A stretch of DNA of 64,000 nt from positions 1 to 64,000 of the forward strand of contig NZ_BBDM01000006.1 in the NCBI RefSeq assembly GCF_001316245.1, read 5' to 3'. Every line of letters begins with the position of its first letter. Position 1 is the first letter of the stretch. Positions 39,012-48,880 of the stretch are shown in pieces. The stretch is from Vulcanisaeta sp. JCM 14467. Lineage in GTDB: Archaea; Thermoproteota; Thermoprotei; Thermoproteales; Thermocladiaceae. The position numbers were made by a program, and so were the translations under genes. The notes under the pieces are model-generated. The model had not been told where the DNA came from and did no database searches. It was given only the letters and a program-made list of their open reading frames with translations.

Positions 39012-39883
39012 ATGACATTCTCCATAGTGGCGACTGACGGTGTTGATGTGGCGTTGCCGTGGCATCGAAATTCATAGCCGTGGGCGCCATAGTACCTCAC
39101 GCACGAGCAGGCATAGGCGCCGTAGCGACGCAGTGCTATGCAAATCCAAGGCTGGGCCAATTAATCCTTAAGTTACTTGAGTCAGGCCTTAACGCCAGCG
39201 ACGCATTAACCAAGGCAATTAATGAGGATCCAGGCAAGGATGAGAGACAGATTGGTGTCGTGTCCATACGAGGTGGCGCTGCTGCGTATACCGGATCAAA
39301 GTGCCCCGAGTATGCGGGCCACATAGTGGGCAGTAACTATGCAGTTCAGGGCAACATACTCGTTGGCCCTGAGGTCCTCGAGAAAATGGCGAAGGCCTTC
39401 GAGGCGAAACGGGGTGAGTTAGTCGATAAATTGCTCGAGGCATTAACCGCCGGTGATGCGGCTGGTGGTGATAGGAGGGGTAGGCAATCGGCGGCGATTA
39501 TAGTGCTTAGGCCAGGTGGTGGTTACCTCGGCTTATCCGATACTTACGTTGATCTCAGGGTTGACGATCACCCAGACCCTGTTGCCGAGTTACATAGGTT
39601 ATTTGGCATTTGGGAGTTAACGTTGTTGAATAGGGAAGATCCTAATGATGTGGTTTTAAAGGCTGACGTTGCATTAATGGTTCAGAGGATACTTAAGGGG
39701 CTTGGCTTTTACAAAGGTGACCTACACGGTAATTGGGATGAGGCGACTGAGGAGGCCTTTAGGGCGTGGGCTGGTTATGAGAATTTTGAGAATAAGGTTA
39801 GGAGTGATGATAAGATCTGGGGCTCGGTATATCGTTACTTAATCAATGAGGCTAAGCGTAGGAGTTTACTTCCTGATGATTAG
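39012..39883 (+). CDS. DUF1028 Ntn-hydrolase-like protein with C-terminal extra domain, frameshifted
   Basis: The N-terminus MTFSIVATDGVDVGVAVASK is restored by adding one G near 39052. DUF1028 signatures follow: VGAIVPHARAGIGAVATQ, DERQIGVVSIRGGAAAYTG, AVQGNILVGPEV, AGGDRRGRQSAAI and DLRVDDHPDPVAEL. The family has an Ntn-hydrolase-like fold with unproven activity. Residues about 215-290 (LKGLGFYKGDLHGNWDEATEEAF) resemble a peptidoglycan-binding-like repeat, known in some DUF1028 proteins. About 290 residues; precedes tfs. Confidence 0.85.
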
Positions 39884-39886
39884 AAG

Positions 39887-39898
39887 GATTAATAAATA
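39887..39898 (+). promoter_or_regulatory. TATA box of tfs
   Basis: GATTAATAAATAG centred about 28 bases before the ATG at 39922, supporting that start over the TTG at 39901. Confidence 0.5.
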
Positions 39899-39921
39899 GG
39901 TTGCTTTGTGGGTTTGTTTCA

Positions 39922-40260
39922 ATGGCCATAAGATTCTGCCCAAGGTGTAAGAGTGTAATGGTTCTAACAAAGAAGGATGGAAGGACCGTCTGGAGGTGCC
40001 CGAAGTGTGGTTATGAGGAGGAGGCTAACGCAGGTAGTGCGAAGCTTATTGAGAGGACTACTGTGGCTAAGAAGGATGATAAGCCAATAGTACTGACTAA
40101 GTCTGGCGATGAGGCGCTGCCTAAGGTCAAGAAGGTATGTCCAAAGTGTGGCTATGAGGAGGCCTACTTCTGGGTTCAGCAGACTAGGGCTGCGGATGAG
40201 CCACCGACTAGGTTTTACAAGTGTGTTAGGTGTGGCTACGTTTGGCGTGAGTATGAGTAA
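39922..40260 (+). CDS. tfs: Transcription factor S (TFIIS/RPB9-like)
   Basis: Stimulates transcript cleavage by stalled archaeal RNA polymerase. Two zinc ribbons: FCPRCKSVMV...RCPKCGYEE at the N-terminus and VCPKCGYEEAYFWVQQTRAADEPPT...YKCVRCGYVWREYE at the C-terminus, the latter including the catalytic acidic hairpin RAADEPP (D-E pair). 112 residues. First gene of the transcription/replication/translation supercluster. Confidence 0.93.
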   Translation: MAIRFCPRCKSVMVLTKKDGRTVWRCPKCGYEEEANAGSAKLIERTTVAKKDDKPIVLTKSGDEALPKVKKVCPKCGYEEAYFWVQQTRAADEPPTRFYKCVRCGYVWREYE

Positions 40261-40300
40261 AACATAACTCAGGTAATACTGCCTCTGCTGAGGATGTAGA

Positions 40301-40310
40301 GTTTATATTT
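40301..40310 (+). promoter_or_regulatory. TATA box of pcn
   Basis: GTTTATATTT centred about 26 bases before the ATG at 40332. Confidence 0.55.
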
Positions 40311-40331
40311 GAGTGGCGGTTTGTTAATTTG

Positions 40332-41087
40332 ATGTCTGAGGTGAAGATAACATACCCAGATGCGAAGGAGTTTTCGCAGATAATCGATGCTGTATCGGCC
40401 TTGATCGAGGAGACTAGCTTCACCTTGGCTAGTGATGGACTTAAGCTTAGGGCCCTGGACCCATCGAGGACTGCGATGATTGACCTATTGATACCTAGGG
40501 AAGCCTTTGAGGAGTTTCCCGAGAGCCTAAGTGAGGAGGTTAGGATTGGCATCAACTTTGATGACTTCAAGAAATTGCTGAGGAGAATTAAGAAGGGCGA
40601 TAAGATAAGCATGGAAGTCAGTGAGGGCAAGCTCAGGGTAAAACTTGTGGGTAAGGCCTCGAGGACAATGATGCTACCGTTGATCGACATTGGCGCCGAG
40701 GAATTACCGACACCAAAGGTTGTGTACACCGTGCTCGCCAAGGTATCAAGCGATGCACTGAATGAGGCGCTTAAGGATGCCGACGTTATAGCCGACGCCG
40801 TTAAGTTTGATGCTAAGGATGATGGCCTTTACGTGTCAGCCAGTAGTGATAAGGGTGATGTTGAGGTTAAGTTTGAGAAGGAGGGCGAGGTCATGTTTGA
40901 GTATGACCTTAAGGAGCCGGCAACGGCTAAGTACAGCCTCGATTACCTGGTCGATACGGTGTCGAAGGCCTATAGAATTAGTGATATAGTCACTATCGAG
41001 TTTGCGACGCAAAAGCCCATTGCGCTCACCTTCGAGATACCGATGGGCGGTAAGCTAACGTATTACATAGCGCCTATGATTGAGTAA
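40332..41087 (+). CDS. pcn: DNA polymerase sliding clamp (PCNA)
   Basis: 251 residues of the PCNA fold: FSQIIDAVSALIEETSF, LKLRALDPSRTAMIDLLIP, and the C-terminal YYIAPMIE. The interdomain connecting region LPLIDIGAEELPTPKV is recognisable. Crenarchaea commonly have three PCNA paralogues forming heterotrimers; only one is here, next to primase and GINS. Start at the ATG after a TTG. Confidence 0.93.
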   Translation: MSEVKITYPDAKEFSQIIDAVSALIEETSFTLASDGLKLRALDPSRTAMIDLLIPREAFEEFPESLSEEVRIGINFDDFKKLLRRIKKGDKISMEVSEGKLRVKLVGKASRTMMLPLIDIGAEELPTPKVVYTVLAKVSSDALNEALKDADVIADAVKFDAKDDGLYVSASSDKGDVEVKFEKEGEVMFEYDLKEPATAKYSLDYLVDTVSKAYRISDIVTIEFATQKPIALTFEIPMGGKLTYYIAPMIE

Positions 41088-41168
41088 TTCCATGCCGTAA
41101 AAATATAAATAAATAATATGTTTTAACACTATAAAAATAATGATTTTTAATGGAAACTAATAACATAA

Positions 41169-42227
41169 GTGAGAGAGCTTCATATGCCGGGCTTCATTGA
41201 TTTAGTGAGGGTATTGTTCAGGAATTATTATCGAGGTGTCGATCTATCTGAGGTCAATGACTTGGAGAGGAGGGAGTTTGGGTTTCAATTCTTCGATAGG
41301 GAAGGTATGATTAGGCACATGGCCTTTAGGAATAGTGATGAATTGAGACATTACCTTGTAAGTAATGTCCCATCACACGTGTACTACTCGTCAGCCCTTT
41401 ATAACGACCCAGTCAACCCAGACATGGATGCCAAGGGCTGGCTAGGCGCTGACCTGATTTTCGATATTGACGGTGATCACCTACCAACACAGAATTGCCA
41501 GGGTGTTGAGTTAATGACTCTTGAGTGCCTGAGTGACGCTACTGAGGAGGTGAATAAGCTCATTGACTCCTTAATAGAGGATTTTGGCTTTTCCGACTCA
41601 TCAATTAAAATATTCTTCAGTGGGCATAGGGGCTACCACGTACATATTGAGTTGTCTGATGTGCGTGGGTTAACTGATGAGGAGAGGAGAGAGATAATTG
41701 ATTACCTGCTCCTACGTGGCTTTGACATGGAACGTCTAATTAGGGGTAATGCCGTCCTTATAGATGCTAGGTTGAGGGGTATTGGTGGTAGGTTAGCGTC
41801 ATTAATTCATGAGTTAGATCCTGACCTCCTCAATAGCCTTAGTGGTAGAAGAAGGTTAGGTAAGTATGTAATTCGAAAACTAAATTCATTAAACCCTGTA
41901 ATTAGTGAACGCTTGTCTATACATGTTGATGAGGTGGTCACTATGGATGTGCATAGGCTGATTAGAATGCCTAATTCATTGCATGGCAAGACCGGCCTCA
42001 GGGTCGTTAGGGTTAGTCCAAGTGATTTGGAGAGGGGTGCGGAGTTCATTATTGATAGGGCGGTACAGTTCAGGAGGGGTTCGCTAACGTTGAGGATAAC
42101 CAGGAAGTTGCCGGTGAGGAGGGTCTTGGGTGAGGATGTCGTTGGTGAGGAGGGAAGTGTTATTAAGGTGCCGACCTATGTCGGTATTTACCTAGTAATG
42201 AGTGGTTGGGGTGAGCCTGTTGATTAG
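41169..42227 (+). CDS. priS: DNA primase small (catalytic) subunit PriS
   Basis: Makes RNA/DNA primers for replication. The catalytic aspartates lie in ADLIFDIDGDH (D99 and D101), with FSGHRGYHVHIEL and MDVHRLIRMPNSLHGKTGL, the nucleotide-binding block. 352 residues from the GTG at 41169; an ATG at 41184 (MPGFIDLVRVLF) is an alternative. The 3' end overlaps the GINS gene. The large subunit PriL is not in the window. Confidence 0.93.
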   Translation: MRELHMPGFIDLVRVLFRNYYRGVDLSEVNDLERREFGFQFFDREGMIRHMAFRNSDELRHYLVSNVPSHVYYSSALYNDPVNPDMDAKGWLGADLIFDIDGDHLPTQNCQGVELMTLECLSDATEEVNKLIDSLIEDFGFSDSSIKIFFSGHRGYHVHIELSDVRGLTDEERREIIDYLLLRGFDMERLIRGNAVLIDARLRGIGGRLASLIHELDPDLLNSLSGRRRLGKYVIRKLNSLNPVISERLSIHVDEVVTMDVHRLIRMPNSLHGKTGLRVVRVSPSDLERGAEFIIDRAVQFRRGSLTLRITRKLPVRRVLGEDVVGEEGSVIKVPTYVGIYLVMSGWGEPVD

Positions 42228-42720
42228 TGATGTGCTTAGGAGGTTGATGGATTTTACGAAGCTTGAGGTGAGCACTGAGGAGATTCAGAAGCCTCCCTTT
42301 GAGTCCTATGCCCAATTAATACAGGAATTGAACAGGAGACTATCGACAAGCGGCAATGTGCTTGATAAGGAATTAATCGAGTCGACAATGGGCATGGTTA
42401 GGGAGACAATAGCAATACTCGCCAGGAAGAGGATGGAAAAGATAATGAGGTACTACCAAACAGGCAGGGAAATACCGCAGGACGCATTACTACCGGAGGA
42501 GAGGAGATTCCTAATGCCATTCCTGGAACTTAGGATTACCGAGGCACCTAAGGGCGAGACCCAGGGATTATCAATCGTATCCTTTAAGAAGGGATTCCCA
42601 GTACTCTATAGCGTCCGCCTAGTAACCATGGGGCCATTCTCCCAATTCGATATTGCCGTAATGCCGAGGAGCGATGCTGAGGAGCTTCTGCGTAGGGGTG
42701 TTATTGACATTATTCGTTGA
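42202..42720 (+). CDS. gins15: GINS complex subunit (Gins15/51-like)
   Basis: 172 residues. The N-terminal helices include [19 protein letters not shown] and [13 protein letters not shown], with [14 protein letters not shown] before a short C-terminal beta domain ([18 protein letters not shown]), the arrangement of archaeal GINS subunits. The position directly after priS matches the conserved archaeal PCNA-PriS-GINS15 order. GTG 42202, GTG 42211 and TTG 42220 are all possible starts overlapping priS. GINS joins MCM and Cdc45/GAN in the replicative helicase. Confidence 0.75.
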   Translation: MVGVSLLISDVLRRLMDFTKLEVSTEEIQKPPFESYAQLIQELNRRLSTSGNVLDKELIESTMGMVRETIAILARKRMEKIMRYYQTGREIPQDALLPEERRFLMPFLELRITEAPKGETQGLSIVSFKKGFPVLYSVRLVTMGPFSQFDIAVMPRSDAEELLRRGVIDIIR

Positions 42721-42769
42721 GTTTGATGGAGGTAAAAGTATAAAAGGGGTTTTATCCTGTGGATACTTC

Positions 42770-43054
42770 GTGAAGTTTCCCAAGGTTGTGAGGGTTTATT
42801 GCCCAAGGTGTAATGCGTACACGGATCACACAGTGACTATTTATAGCCATGGGAAGAGGAGGAACTTAGCCGAGGGTCAGAGAAGGTACTTGAGGAAGCT
42901 TAAGGGCTATGGTTCGAGTAGGAAGCCGAAGCAGAAGAGGTTTGCTAAGACGACGAAGAAGATCGTCGTTAAACTCCAGTGTAGGCAGTGTGGTTATGTC
43001 CTAATGAGGACTGTGGGTAGGCTGAAGAAGCTTGAGTTAGCTGAGGCGAGGTGA
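42770..43054 (+). CDS. rpl44e: Ribosomal protein L44e
   Basis: Start set at the GTG at 42770 ([18 protein letters not shown]). The zinc motif is CPRCNAYT at the N-terminus and [10 protein letters not shown] near the C-terminus; [22 protein letters not shown] is the L44e basic region. 94 residues. The reading frame is open upstream but unlike L44e. Followed 6 bases later by S27e. Confidence 0.93.
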   Translation: MKFPKVVRVYCPRCNAYTDHTVTIYSHGKRRNLAEGQRRYLRKLKGYGSSRKPKQKRFAKTTKKIVVKLQCRQCGYVLMRTVGRLKKLELAEAR

Positions 43055-43060
43055 TGATGA

Positions 43061-43248
43061 ATGCCCACTAATTGGCGTTCAGTCCTAGTCCCAAGGCCAA
43101 GGTCAAGGTTCTTAAGGGTTAGGTGTAATAATTGCGGTAATGAACAGGTGGTATTCGACAGGCCGGCATGGTTGTTAGGTGCTTGGTCTGTGGTAATGTG
43201 CTCATAGAGCCAACGGGCGGTAAGGTAGGGTTGTTGGTGCAACCATAG
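43061..43248 (+). CDS. rps27e: Ribosomal protein S27e, frameshifted
   Basis: A 63-residue zinc-ribbon protein. The ATG at 43061 begins [35 protein letters not shown] follows, and one base is missing near 43173, after which [20 protein letters not shown] and a TAG at 43246 complete it. The two CxxC pairs of the family are present only after repair. Follows L44e and precedes aIF2-alpha, as in most archaea. Confidence 0.9.
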
Positions 43249-43315
43249 TCGCTGTTTATGAGTAAAACCAAATCAATGAAAAAAATATAAATTGCAAGTC
43301 ATCCTCTCATAGCCA

Positions 43316-44166
43316 ATGAGCAAGAGGGAGGAGAGGGTAGACGAGATTAAGAAGAACGTGCTATCAGTGAGGATTGCCAGGAAGGAACTACCAGACATTG
43401 GTGAGTTGGTCATTGGTACTGTGTATAAAATATTGGAGCATGGGGCGTACGTACTGCTCGATGAGTATGGGGGTATTGAGCCTATGCGCCAATTAATGAG
43501 GTGATTCAGTCCTGGTTCCACGACATTAAGGATTACCTAAGGCCTGGGCAGAAGGCGGTGTTTAGGGTTATTAGGGTTGATGCACGTAGGAGGCTCGTTG
43601 ACGTCTCACTTAGGAAGGTTAAGGATGAGGAGAGGAGGGAGAAGTTGACGAAGTGGAAGAGGACGTTAAGGGGTGTGAAGCTTCTCGAGTTGGTTGCTAA
43701 GAAATTGAATATCTCACTCGACAGGGCTTTACAGGACTTTGGTTGGAAGCTCGAGGATTACTATGGCGATTTCCTATCGATTTTCGAGAACGTGGCTAAG
43801 TATGGGCCTGATGACTTGAGAAAGCTGGGTCTTAGTGATGATGTTATTAACGCCATTACTGAAATAGCCAGGGAGAGGATTGAGGTGGAGCCTGTGGAGA
43901 TCTCCGGGATTATTAGGGTGATTAGCATTAAGCCTGATGGCGTGAAGCACGTCAGGGATGTGCTGCTCAAGGCCATGGAGTTGGCTAAGAAGGAGGGTGC
44001 TGAGAGCGTTAAGATATACACAATAGGCCCTCCCAGGTATAGGATTGACATCACGGGTAAGGATCCGAAGAAGCTCGAGCAGGTACTCAAGGACGTGGTT
44101 AACCTGGTCACTACCGAGATTAAGAAGAGGGGTGGTGAGGCCAGTTTTACGAGGATAAGCGAATGA
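43316..44166 (+). CDS. Translation initiation factor aIF2 alpha subunit, frameshifted
   Basis: The N-terminal S1-type OB domain (LPDIGELVIGTVYKILEHGA, VLLDEYGGIE) continues, once one G is added near 43481, as AYAPINEVIQSWFHDIKDYL and RPGQKAVFRVIRVDARRRLVD, then the helical and C-terminal alpha/beta domains (IKPDGVKHVRDVLLKAMELA). Part of the ternary complex delivering initiator tRNA. About 283 residues. In the L44e-S27e-aIF2-alpha-Nop10 order. Confidence 0.92.
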
Positions 44167-44180
44167 CCTAGGTGGTAGTT

Positions 44181-44408
44181 ATGGACTCAATACTTAGGAA
44201 ATGCAAAAGCTGTGGTAGGTATACTCTGAGAAAGGATGAGTGCCCATACTGCGGTGGTGAGCTCGAGGTTCCACATCCGCCTAAGTACTCACCAGATGAT
44301 AAGTACGGTAGGTATAGGCTTATGATGAAGATAATGAGTGGCAGGATTAAGCTTAACCCAGACGTGGTGAATGCCATTATTTCAGGATCCTCGCAATCAA
44401 TGAATTAA
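44181..44408 (+). CDS. nop10: H/ACA RNP protein Nop10
   Basis: Core protein of pseudouridylation RNPs: MDSILRKCKSCGRYTLRKDE with CPYCGGEL forms the zinc ribbon, and PHPPKYSPDDKYGRYR is the Cbf5-binding segment. 75 residues, a little longer than usual (C-terminal tail ISGSSQSMN). A GTG at 44172 is an alternative start. Last gene of the cluster; overlaps the convergent aglB stop by 4 bases. Confidence 0.92.
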   Translation: MDSILRKCKSCGRYTLRKDECPYCGGELEVPHPPKYSPDDKYGRYRLMMKIMSGRIKLNPDVVNAIISGSSQSMN

Positions 44409-46728
44409 TGAGCTAATGTTTGATTACGCGCCAGTGCCTCTAAGGTACTATAATTAATCTTATAGATTATTACCCAACCATAGGGCCTGGACACATAGAC
44501 CAACTGAGCCCAGGGCGGTGGCTGTAGTAGGTAATACCAAGGCGTCACAGGCCCGGTATAGCCAGGAAAGCCTATGTATGTTAGCTTAAACGCAGTACCA
44601 TTTGTGCCGGGCATTATTGTTGGTGCGCCCTCAAATATCCAATAGGCCGGCATGCCATTTATGGTGCATGTTGACCACACTGCATATGACGAGTCAACAA
44701 CCTCTAAGTTAAACATTAGGCTATAAAGTGTTACGTTGTAGGCTGCATAGAATGTATTGTTGGCGAAGGGCACGTAGATCGTTGATGAACCAACCTGGGC
44801 GAGGGATATGAACGTATTAGATATGTAATTATTTGAGTACCCGGCTATCCTGGCCATCCAGTAACTCTTTGCGAAGTCCCCACCGGCCGGGTACTCAGGT
44901 ATGAGTATGCAAACCGATCCCAAGCCGTAATTTGTCAAATTCACTGGGAGTATGGAGTATGGCTCGAATACTAGTATGTACTGCGGGTCGTGAAGTTCAT
45001 TCAGCTTCTCCAGGATGCCCGTGTAGTCGTATGGGTTGGACATGAAGAAGTTGCCTATCAATGCTATCTGCGTGCTATTCACCGTTGAGTTATCGGCAAG
45101 GCTCGTCCTATTCCCAATAACCGCAATCCAATACCCATAGTCCCACCACGAGAGTACTGTCGCATTTGGTGGCGTGTTGTAAGATAGCCACTGAAGCGCG
45201 TCGAGCCAGTCAGGCGTTGGTATTGGTGGCGTCACTGTACTAACAATCTGCTGGGGCACTATGGACATAGATAGGGCTGGCTGTATATTAACTACCAGGG
45301 AAATGGCAAGTATAACACCAAGTAAAGCCGCTATGGATATGCCAATGAGAGCTCGCCTATTTAATGCGAGTTCCGTGAGCTTAACGAAGCCATATGCCGC
45401 GGCAGGAACCCAAAATAGTCCAAGCAACATGAATAGCCAGATCTCAGAGGATGCGAAGTAGGTGGCTGCCAATGACCCAAGGCTAATGAGTATTGCTGGG
45501 AGTGATAGCGACATTACTGAGAGGAGTATTGTGTATATCACGAATGGTATCGTTATTGAGACATTATACATACTCTGCTGTAGCGTTGATGGGGAGTGCT
45601 CGGCAACGCTCTGCACAATGGCACTCCTAGCCAGAGGCGCTAGTGCGCCAAGGAACTTACCACCGATTGATGTAAAGCTTAGCCCAATAATGACAGCCAC
45701 AAACACTACAATTACCACTAGGAAGTACCTGACCACGGACACCATAATCTTCGGATGCCTTGGATATAGCTTGATTAGGGCGTAGGCAATTATTGAAAAT
45801 AGCAGGGCGGCATTGGCGACACCACCCATTCCAGATATTAGTGTGTGGAATCCATACCTAGCGTTATTGCCACGAAGGCTGAGAAGCCCAGGTCAGTAAG
45901 TACGTAGGTTATGACGAGCCTGTCGATAGTGAATGGCAGGGTTTGTCTCCTGGCAATTCTAATGAGTAGGTAGAGTAGCATTACTATTGTGAATAATCCG
46001 TAGAAGTTCCATAGGAATACGTAGGAACCCCACACCCAAGTCGTTATGCCATTAAACAATGCCGAGAGTACGGCGAAGAGTATCCAGTAATTATCCTTCC
46101 TGACCAGGGACTCTATGTAGAAGGCGATGCCCAGGGTGGCTATGAATTGGAATATGGGCTCCGCCGCGAACCAACCAGCCGTACCCCTCTGCAGGAACAT
46201 GGTCGTGAATACAGACCACAAAGCCGCCAGCAAGCCCACGTACTTACCACCAAGCCTATAACCAAGGTAGAACATTGCGGGGACGACTGCGGCATTGGCT
46301 ATTGCGGGTAGTAAGACTGCTGACTGTAGTAGGTCGAAGCCGAAGTGAGACAATACTTTATACGCGAGCACGCCAAGCCAGGAAACGCCCGGCGAGAGTA
46401 TTATGGTCCAATTAATACCCCATGGGTACCAGAAGTGGGTGAATAATGCACCGTAGCCCTTATGAAGCCACCAGAGGAGTCCCTTAATGGTTCCGTACTT
46501 AAGCATTTGCTCTGTCATGAAGAGCCTTATGTATGGGTCGAACTCATTTATGTACCAACCATAGAGAAGCACTGGGTATAATCTAAGGTAATAGGCGAGT
46601 AACGTGAATGAGAGTACGGCAGATAACATGGCAATCCACTGGGTAACCTTAACGTCAAGGGGTACAGAAGGCACTACCTGTGTGGTGGTCTCCACCTTAG
46701 TCTTACCAACGACCTTCGCCTTACTCAT
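44405..46728 (-). CDS. aglB: Oligosaccharyltransferase AglB (STT3), frameshifted
   Basis: Transfers lipid-linked glycan to asparagine in NxS/T sequons of surface proteins. N-terminal half: about ten membrane segments with WYINEFDPYIRLF, the DxD-type metal site in the first external loop, and TWVWGSYVFLWNFYG. After one added G near 45845 (LGMGFHTLISGMGG) the rest includes SWWDYGYWIAVIGNRTSL, the WWDYG active-site motif. About 775 residues. Fits the many sequons in the secreted proteins here. Confidence 0.92.
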
Positions 46729-46814
46729 TACGGCTTGACTAAATAATCAATTTAAAAGTATTTTTCACAGGCAGGACACGAAAAACAAATTAGTGAGTAC
46801 GTGGCACCTCGATT

Positions 46815-47622
46815 GTGGGATGCATTGATTTAAATAGTGGTGACGCACACGCCGTAATGTGCAACAGGGGCGCGTATTTACTAGAATGGTCGATCTCGGA
46901 TAAAGACGTAGTATTACCGGGCGATCTCGATAAACCACGTGGGGTGGCATGGCCATATTGATACCATTCGCAAACCGCGTTAAGGGTGGGGAGTACGAGT
47001 TTGAGGGCGTGAGGTATCTCCTGCCTAAGAACGAGGAGGGCCACGCAATTCATGGGCTCGTTCTAAACGAGGAATGGGATGTAGTATCCATTGGCGAGAA
47101 TAACGTATCACTTAAGCATGTTCTCCACAATCCAGGCTACCCAACTGAGTTAACATCAATCGTTAGGTACACACTAATTGATAAGGGACTTGATATTGAA
47201 ATAATAGTCAGGAACACAGGCTTAAAGACGCACCACTGGTCGTTGGTGCTCACCCATACTTCATCATTAGTGGTGATTGGAGGTTGAAGACTCAGGGAAG
47301 CGTACAAATGTGTGAAGCCGTTAATAAAATACCGACGGGCAGGCTGGTGCCATTTGATATAAATAATACGGTGAGGAGGGAATTCGATGACTGCTTCCTA
47401 ATAAGTAATGATGATATAGTGCTGGAATCCAATTACTCAACAATAAGGATCATAAGGCGTGGAATGCCCTACGTCCAAATATTCACGGGAGTGCCCAACG
47501 CAGTGGCAATAGAGCCAATGAGCGGAGCGCCAGACGCTTATCATAATGGCATGGGATTAATCATAATGAAACCGGGTGAGGAAAGGGTGTTTAAATTCAC
47601 GATAGAGGTCCTGAGACTTTAA
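46815..47622 (+). CDS. Aldose 1-epimerase family protein, frameshifted
   Basis: Interconverts alpha and beta sugar anomers. The upstream part reads GDAHAVMCNRGAYLLEWSIS, then one G is missing near 46944; GMAILIPFANRVKGGEYEFE and GHAIHGLVLNEEWD follow, and a second missing G near 47248 restores WSLGAHPYFIISGDWRL with the catalytic histidine in GAHPYF. The C-terminus YVQIFTGVPNAVAIEPMSGA carries the galactose mutarotase block. The start is uncertain: GTG at 46815, or a GTG at 46792 in another frame. Confidence 0.8.
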
Positions 47623-47720
47623 ACAAGAAGAGTCCAAGCTTCACTCCATCCTTAATCGCTAAGGCCATGGCGCGGATTCATTGCTAATGGAAAATAATAA
47701 CGAGTCTAAAGATCAAAAAA

Positions 47721-47730
47721 ACTTAAATTT
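47721..47730 (+). promoter_or_regulatory. TATA box of tRNA-Arg
   Basis: ACTTAAATTT after an A-run (BRE-like), centred about 28 bases before tRNA-Arg. Confidence 0.6.
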
Positions 47731-47753
47731 TCCGTAAAAGAGGCATCATCGAG

Positions 47754-47831
47754 GGCCCCGTAGCTCAGCATGGATAGAGCGGCGGCCTTCTAAGCCGTAG
47801 GTCGTGGGTTCAAATCCCACCGGGGCCGCCA
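47754..47831 (+). tRNA. tRNA-Arg (anticodon TCT), CCA encoded
   Basis: Acceptor GGCCCCG/CGGGGCC (7 bp), D-arm GCTC/GAGC, anticodon stem GCGGC/GCCGT with loop CTTCTAA (anticodon TCT), T-arm GTGGG-TTCAAAT-CCCAC, discriminator G, encoded CCA at 47829-47831. No intron, complete pairing. Confidence 0.95.
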
Positions 47832-48016
47832 GTTCTACGTTCAATCACTTAATGACTATTGCCGTGACCGTTTTTATGTCCATGAAACCATTGTTACGAA
47901 ATTATTAACTCCTTTAATTACCTAATAACTTAATTCATAGGGATTAGGCGGAATTACGCTAAGCCTATCCTGGACTTTGTTAGGCATGGAGGTTATGAAG
48001 TCGTTGATTAATCACA
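47832..48016. other. Gap between tRNA-Arg and PaREP1 genes with a short coding-like remnant
   Basis: No intact gene. The plus strand at about 47952-48011 reads as NYAKPILDFVRHGGYEVVD before a stop, which looks like the end of a protein but has no start or partner. May be leftover of insertion next to the tRNA. Confidence 0.3.
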
Positions 48017-48381
48017 TCACTTAGGGAGAAGCTCTTTAACCTCATCGATTATCTCCCTAACCTTATCCAGCTCCCTCCTCACGAAGTCCTCATCGCATAG
48101 ACCATCGTAGAAGCAGTCAATGTGTAAGAACTTCTCCCTAGCCGCGTACCTATCCCTAAGATAGTCAAGGCCGAGCCTTGCCAGGGCATCCCTCCTCTCC
48201 CTATACGTCCTGGCGTCAATACCTCTGGCCCTCAGTAACGCCTCAACGGCCTTACTAACTGCGAGCCAGCCCTTCTCGGCGGCGTCCCTCAATAGCATTG
48301 GGTCCCTAGATTGGTGTATTCATTCAATTCTGAAATAGCGGACTCCAACGCCTTAATAGCTTCACTTAAGGCTTCAATCAT
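48017..48381 (-). CDS. PaREP1 family protein, frameshifted
   Basis: The N-terminus MIEALSEAIKALESAISELN is joined to the rest by one base missing near 48310, giving SRDPMLLRDAAEKGWLAVSK and a helical core with DALARLGLDYLRDRYAAREK and a C-terminal acidic helix. About 121 residues. PaREP1 proteins are all-helical, multiply repeated in Thermoproteales, and appear related to HEPN-type proteins. Separated by 25 bases from a second PaREP1 gene on the same strand. Function unknown. Confidence 0.7.
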
Positions 48382-48406
48382 ACTATGTTGAAAATGCAGT
48401 GCAGGT

Positions 48407-48880
48407 TTAAGTGTTTATGTTTAGGTAGGTCCGCAATTTCATAATTAACTTAATCACGTCATCCCTATGGGCATTAAAGGACTCCTTACCCAGGAAGCCG
48501 TGGTAGAAATTGGCATGAAGGGTCTCAGCACTTGAGAATAACCTGGTGTATTCAGGGTCGTGAGTCGTCTCCGTTAGGTAGGACGCTAACTCCCTAAGAT
48601 CCCTATGGCTGTAGTGAGGCATCCCTAACCTCTCGCCTATGATATTAAGTAGTGCAGTCACAGCGCCCCAGTACTTCTCGCCAGCCTGTGCTAGATCGCC
48701 TTTGGCGTATAACTCCTCAGCCGATTTAAGGTATTCCTCGTGGAGTCTTAAGTACAACTCAATCTTACAAGGAGGATCAAGCCTCCCAGCTATTAAGTCG
48801 ATAATGAACATCTCAACATCCCTATCGCCGGCAAGCTCCCTTAGTAATTTGGATATTGTTGGTGATGGAGTTATTGACAC
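48407..48880 (-). CDS. PaREP1 family protein (HEPN-like fold)
   Basis: 157 residues, helical. The family core is [38 protein letters not shown] and LHANFYHGFLGKESFNAHRD. Same orientation as the neighbouring PaREP1 gene, and likely its upstream operon partner. HEPN proteins often pair with a nucleotidyltransferase, but none is seen here, and a catalytic RxxxxH motif is not evident. Family call is by pattern. Confidence 0.75.
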   Translation of the reverse strand: MSITPSPTISKLLRELAGDRDVEMFIIDLIAGRLDPPCKIELYLRLHEEYLKSAEELYAKGDLAQAGEKYWGAVTALLNIIGERLGMPHYSHRDLRELASYLTETTHDPEYTRLFSSAETLHANFYHGFLGKESFNAHRDDVIKLIMKLRTYLNINT

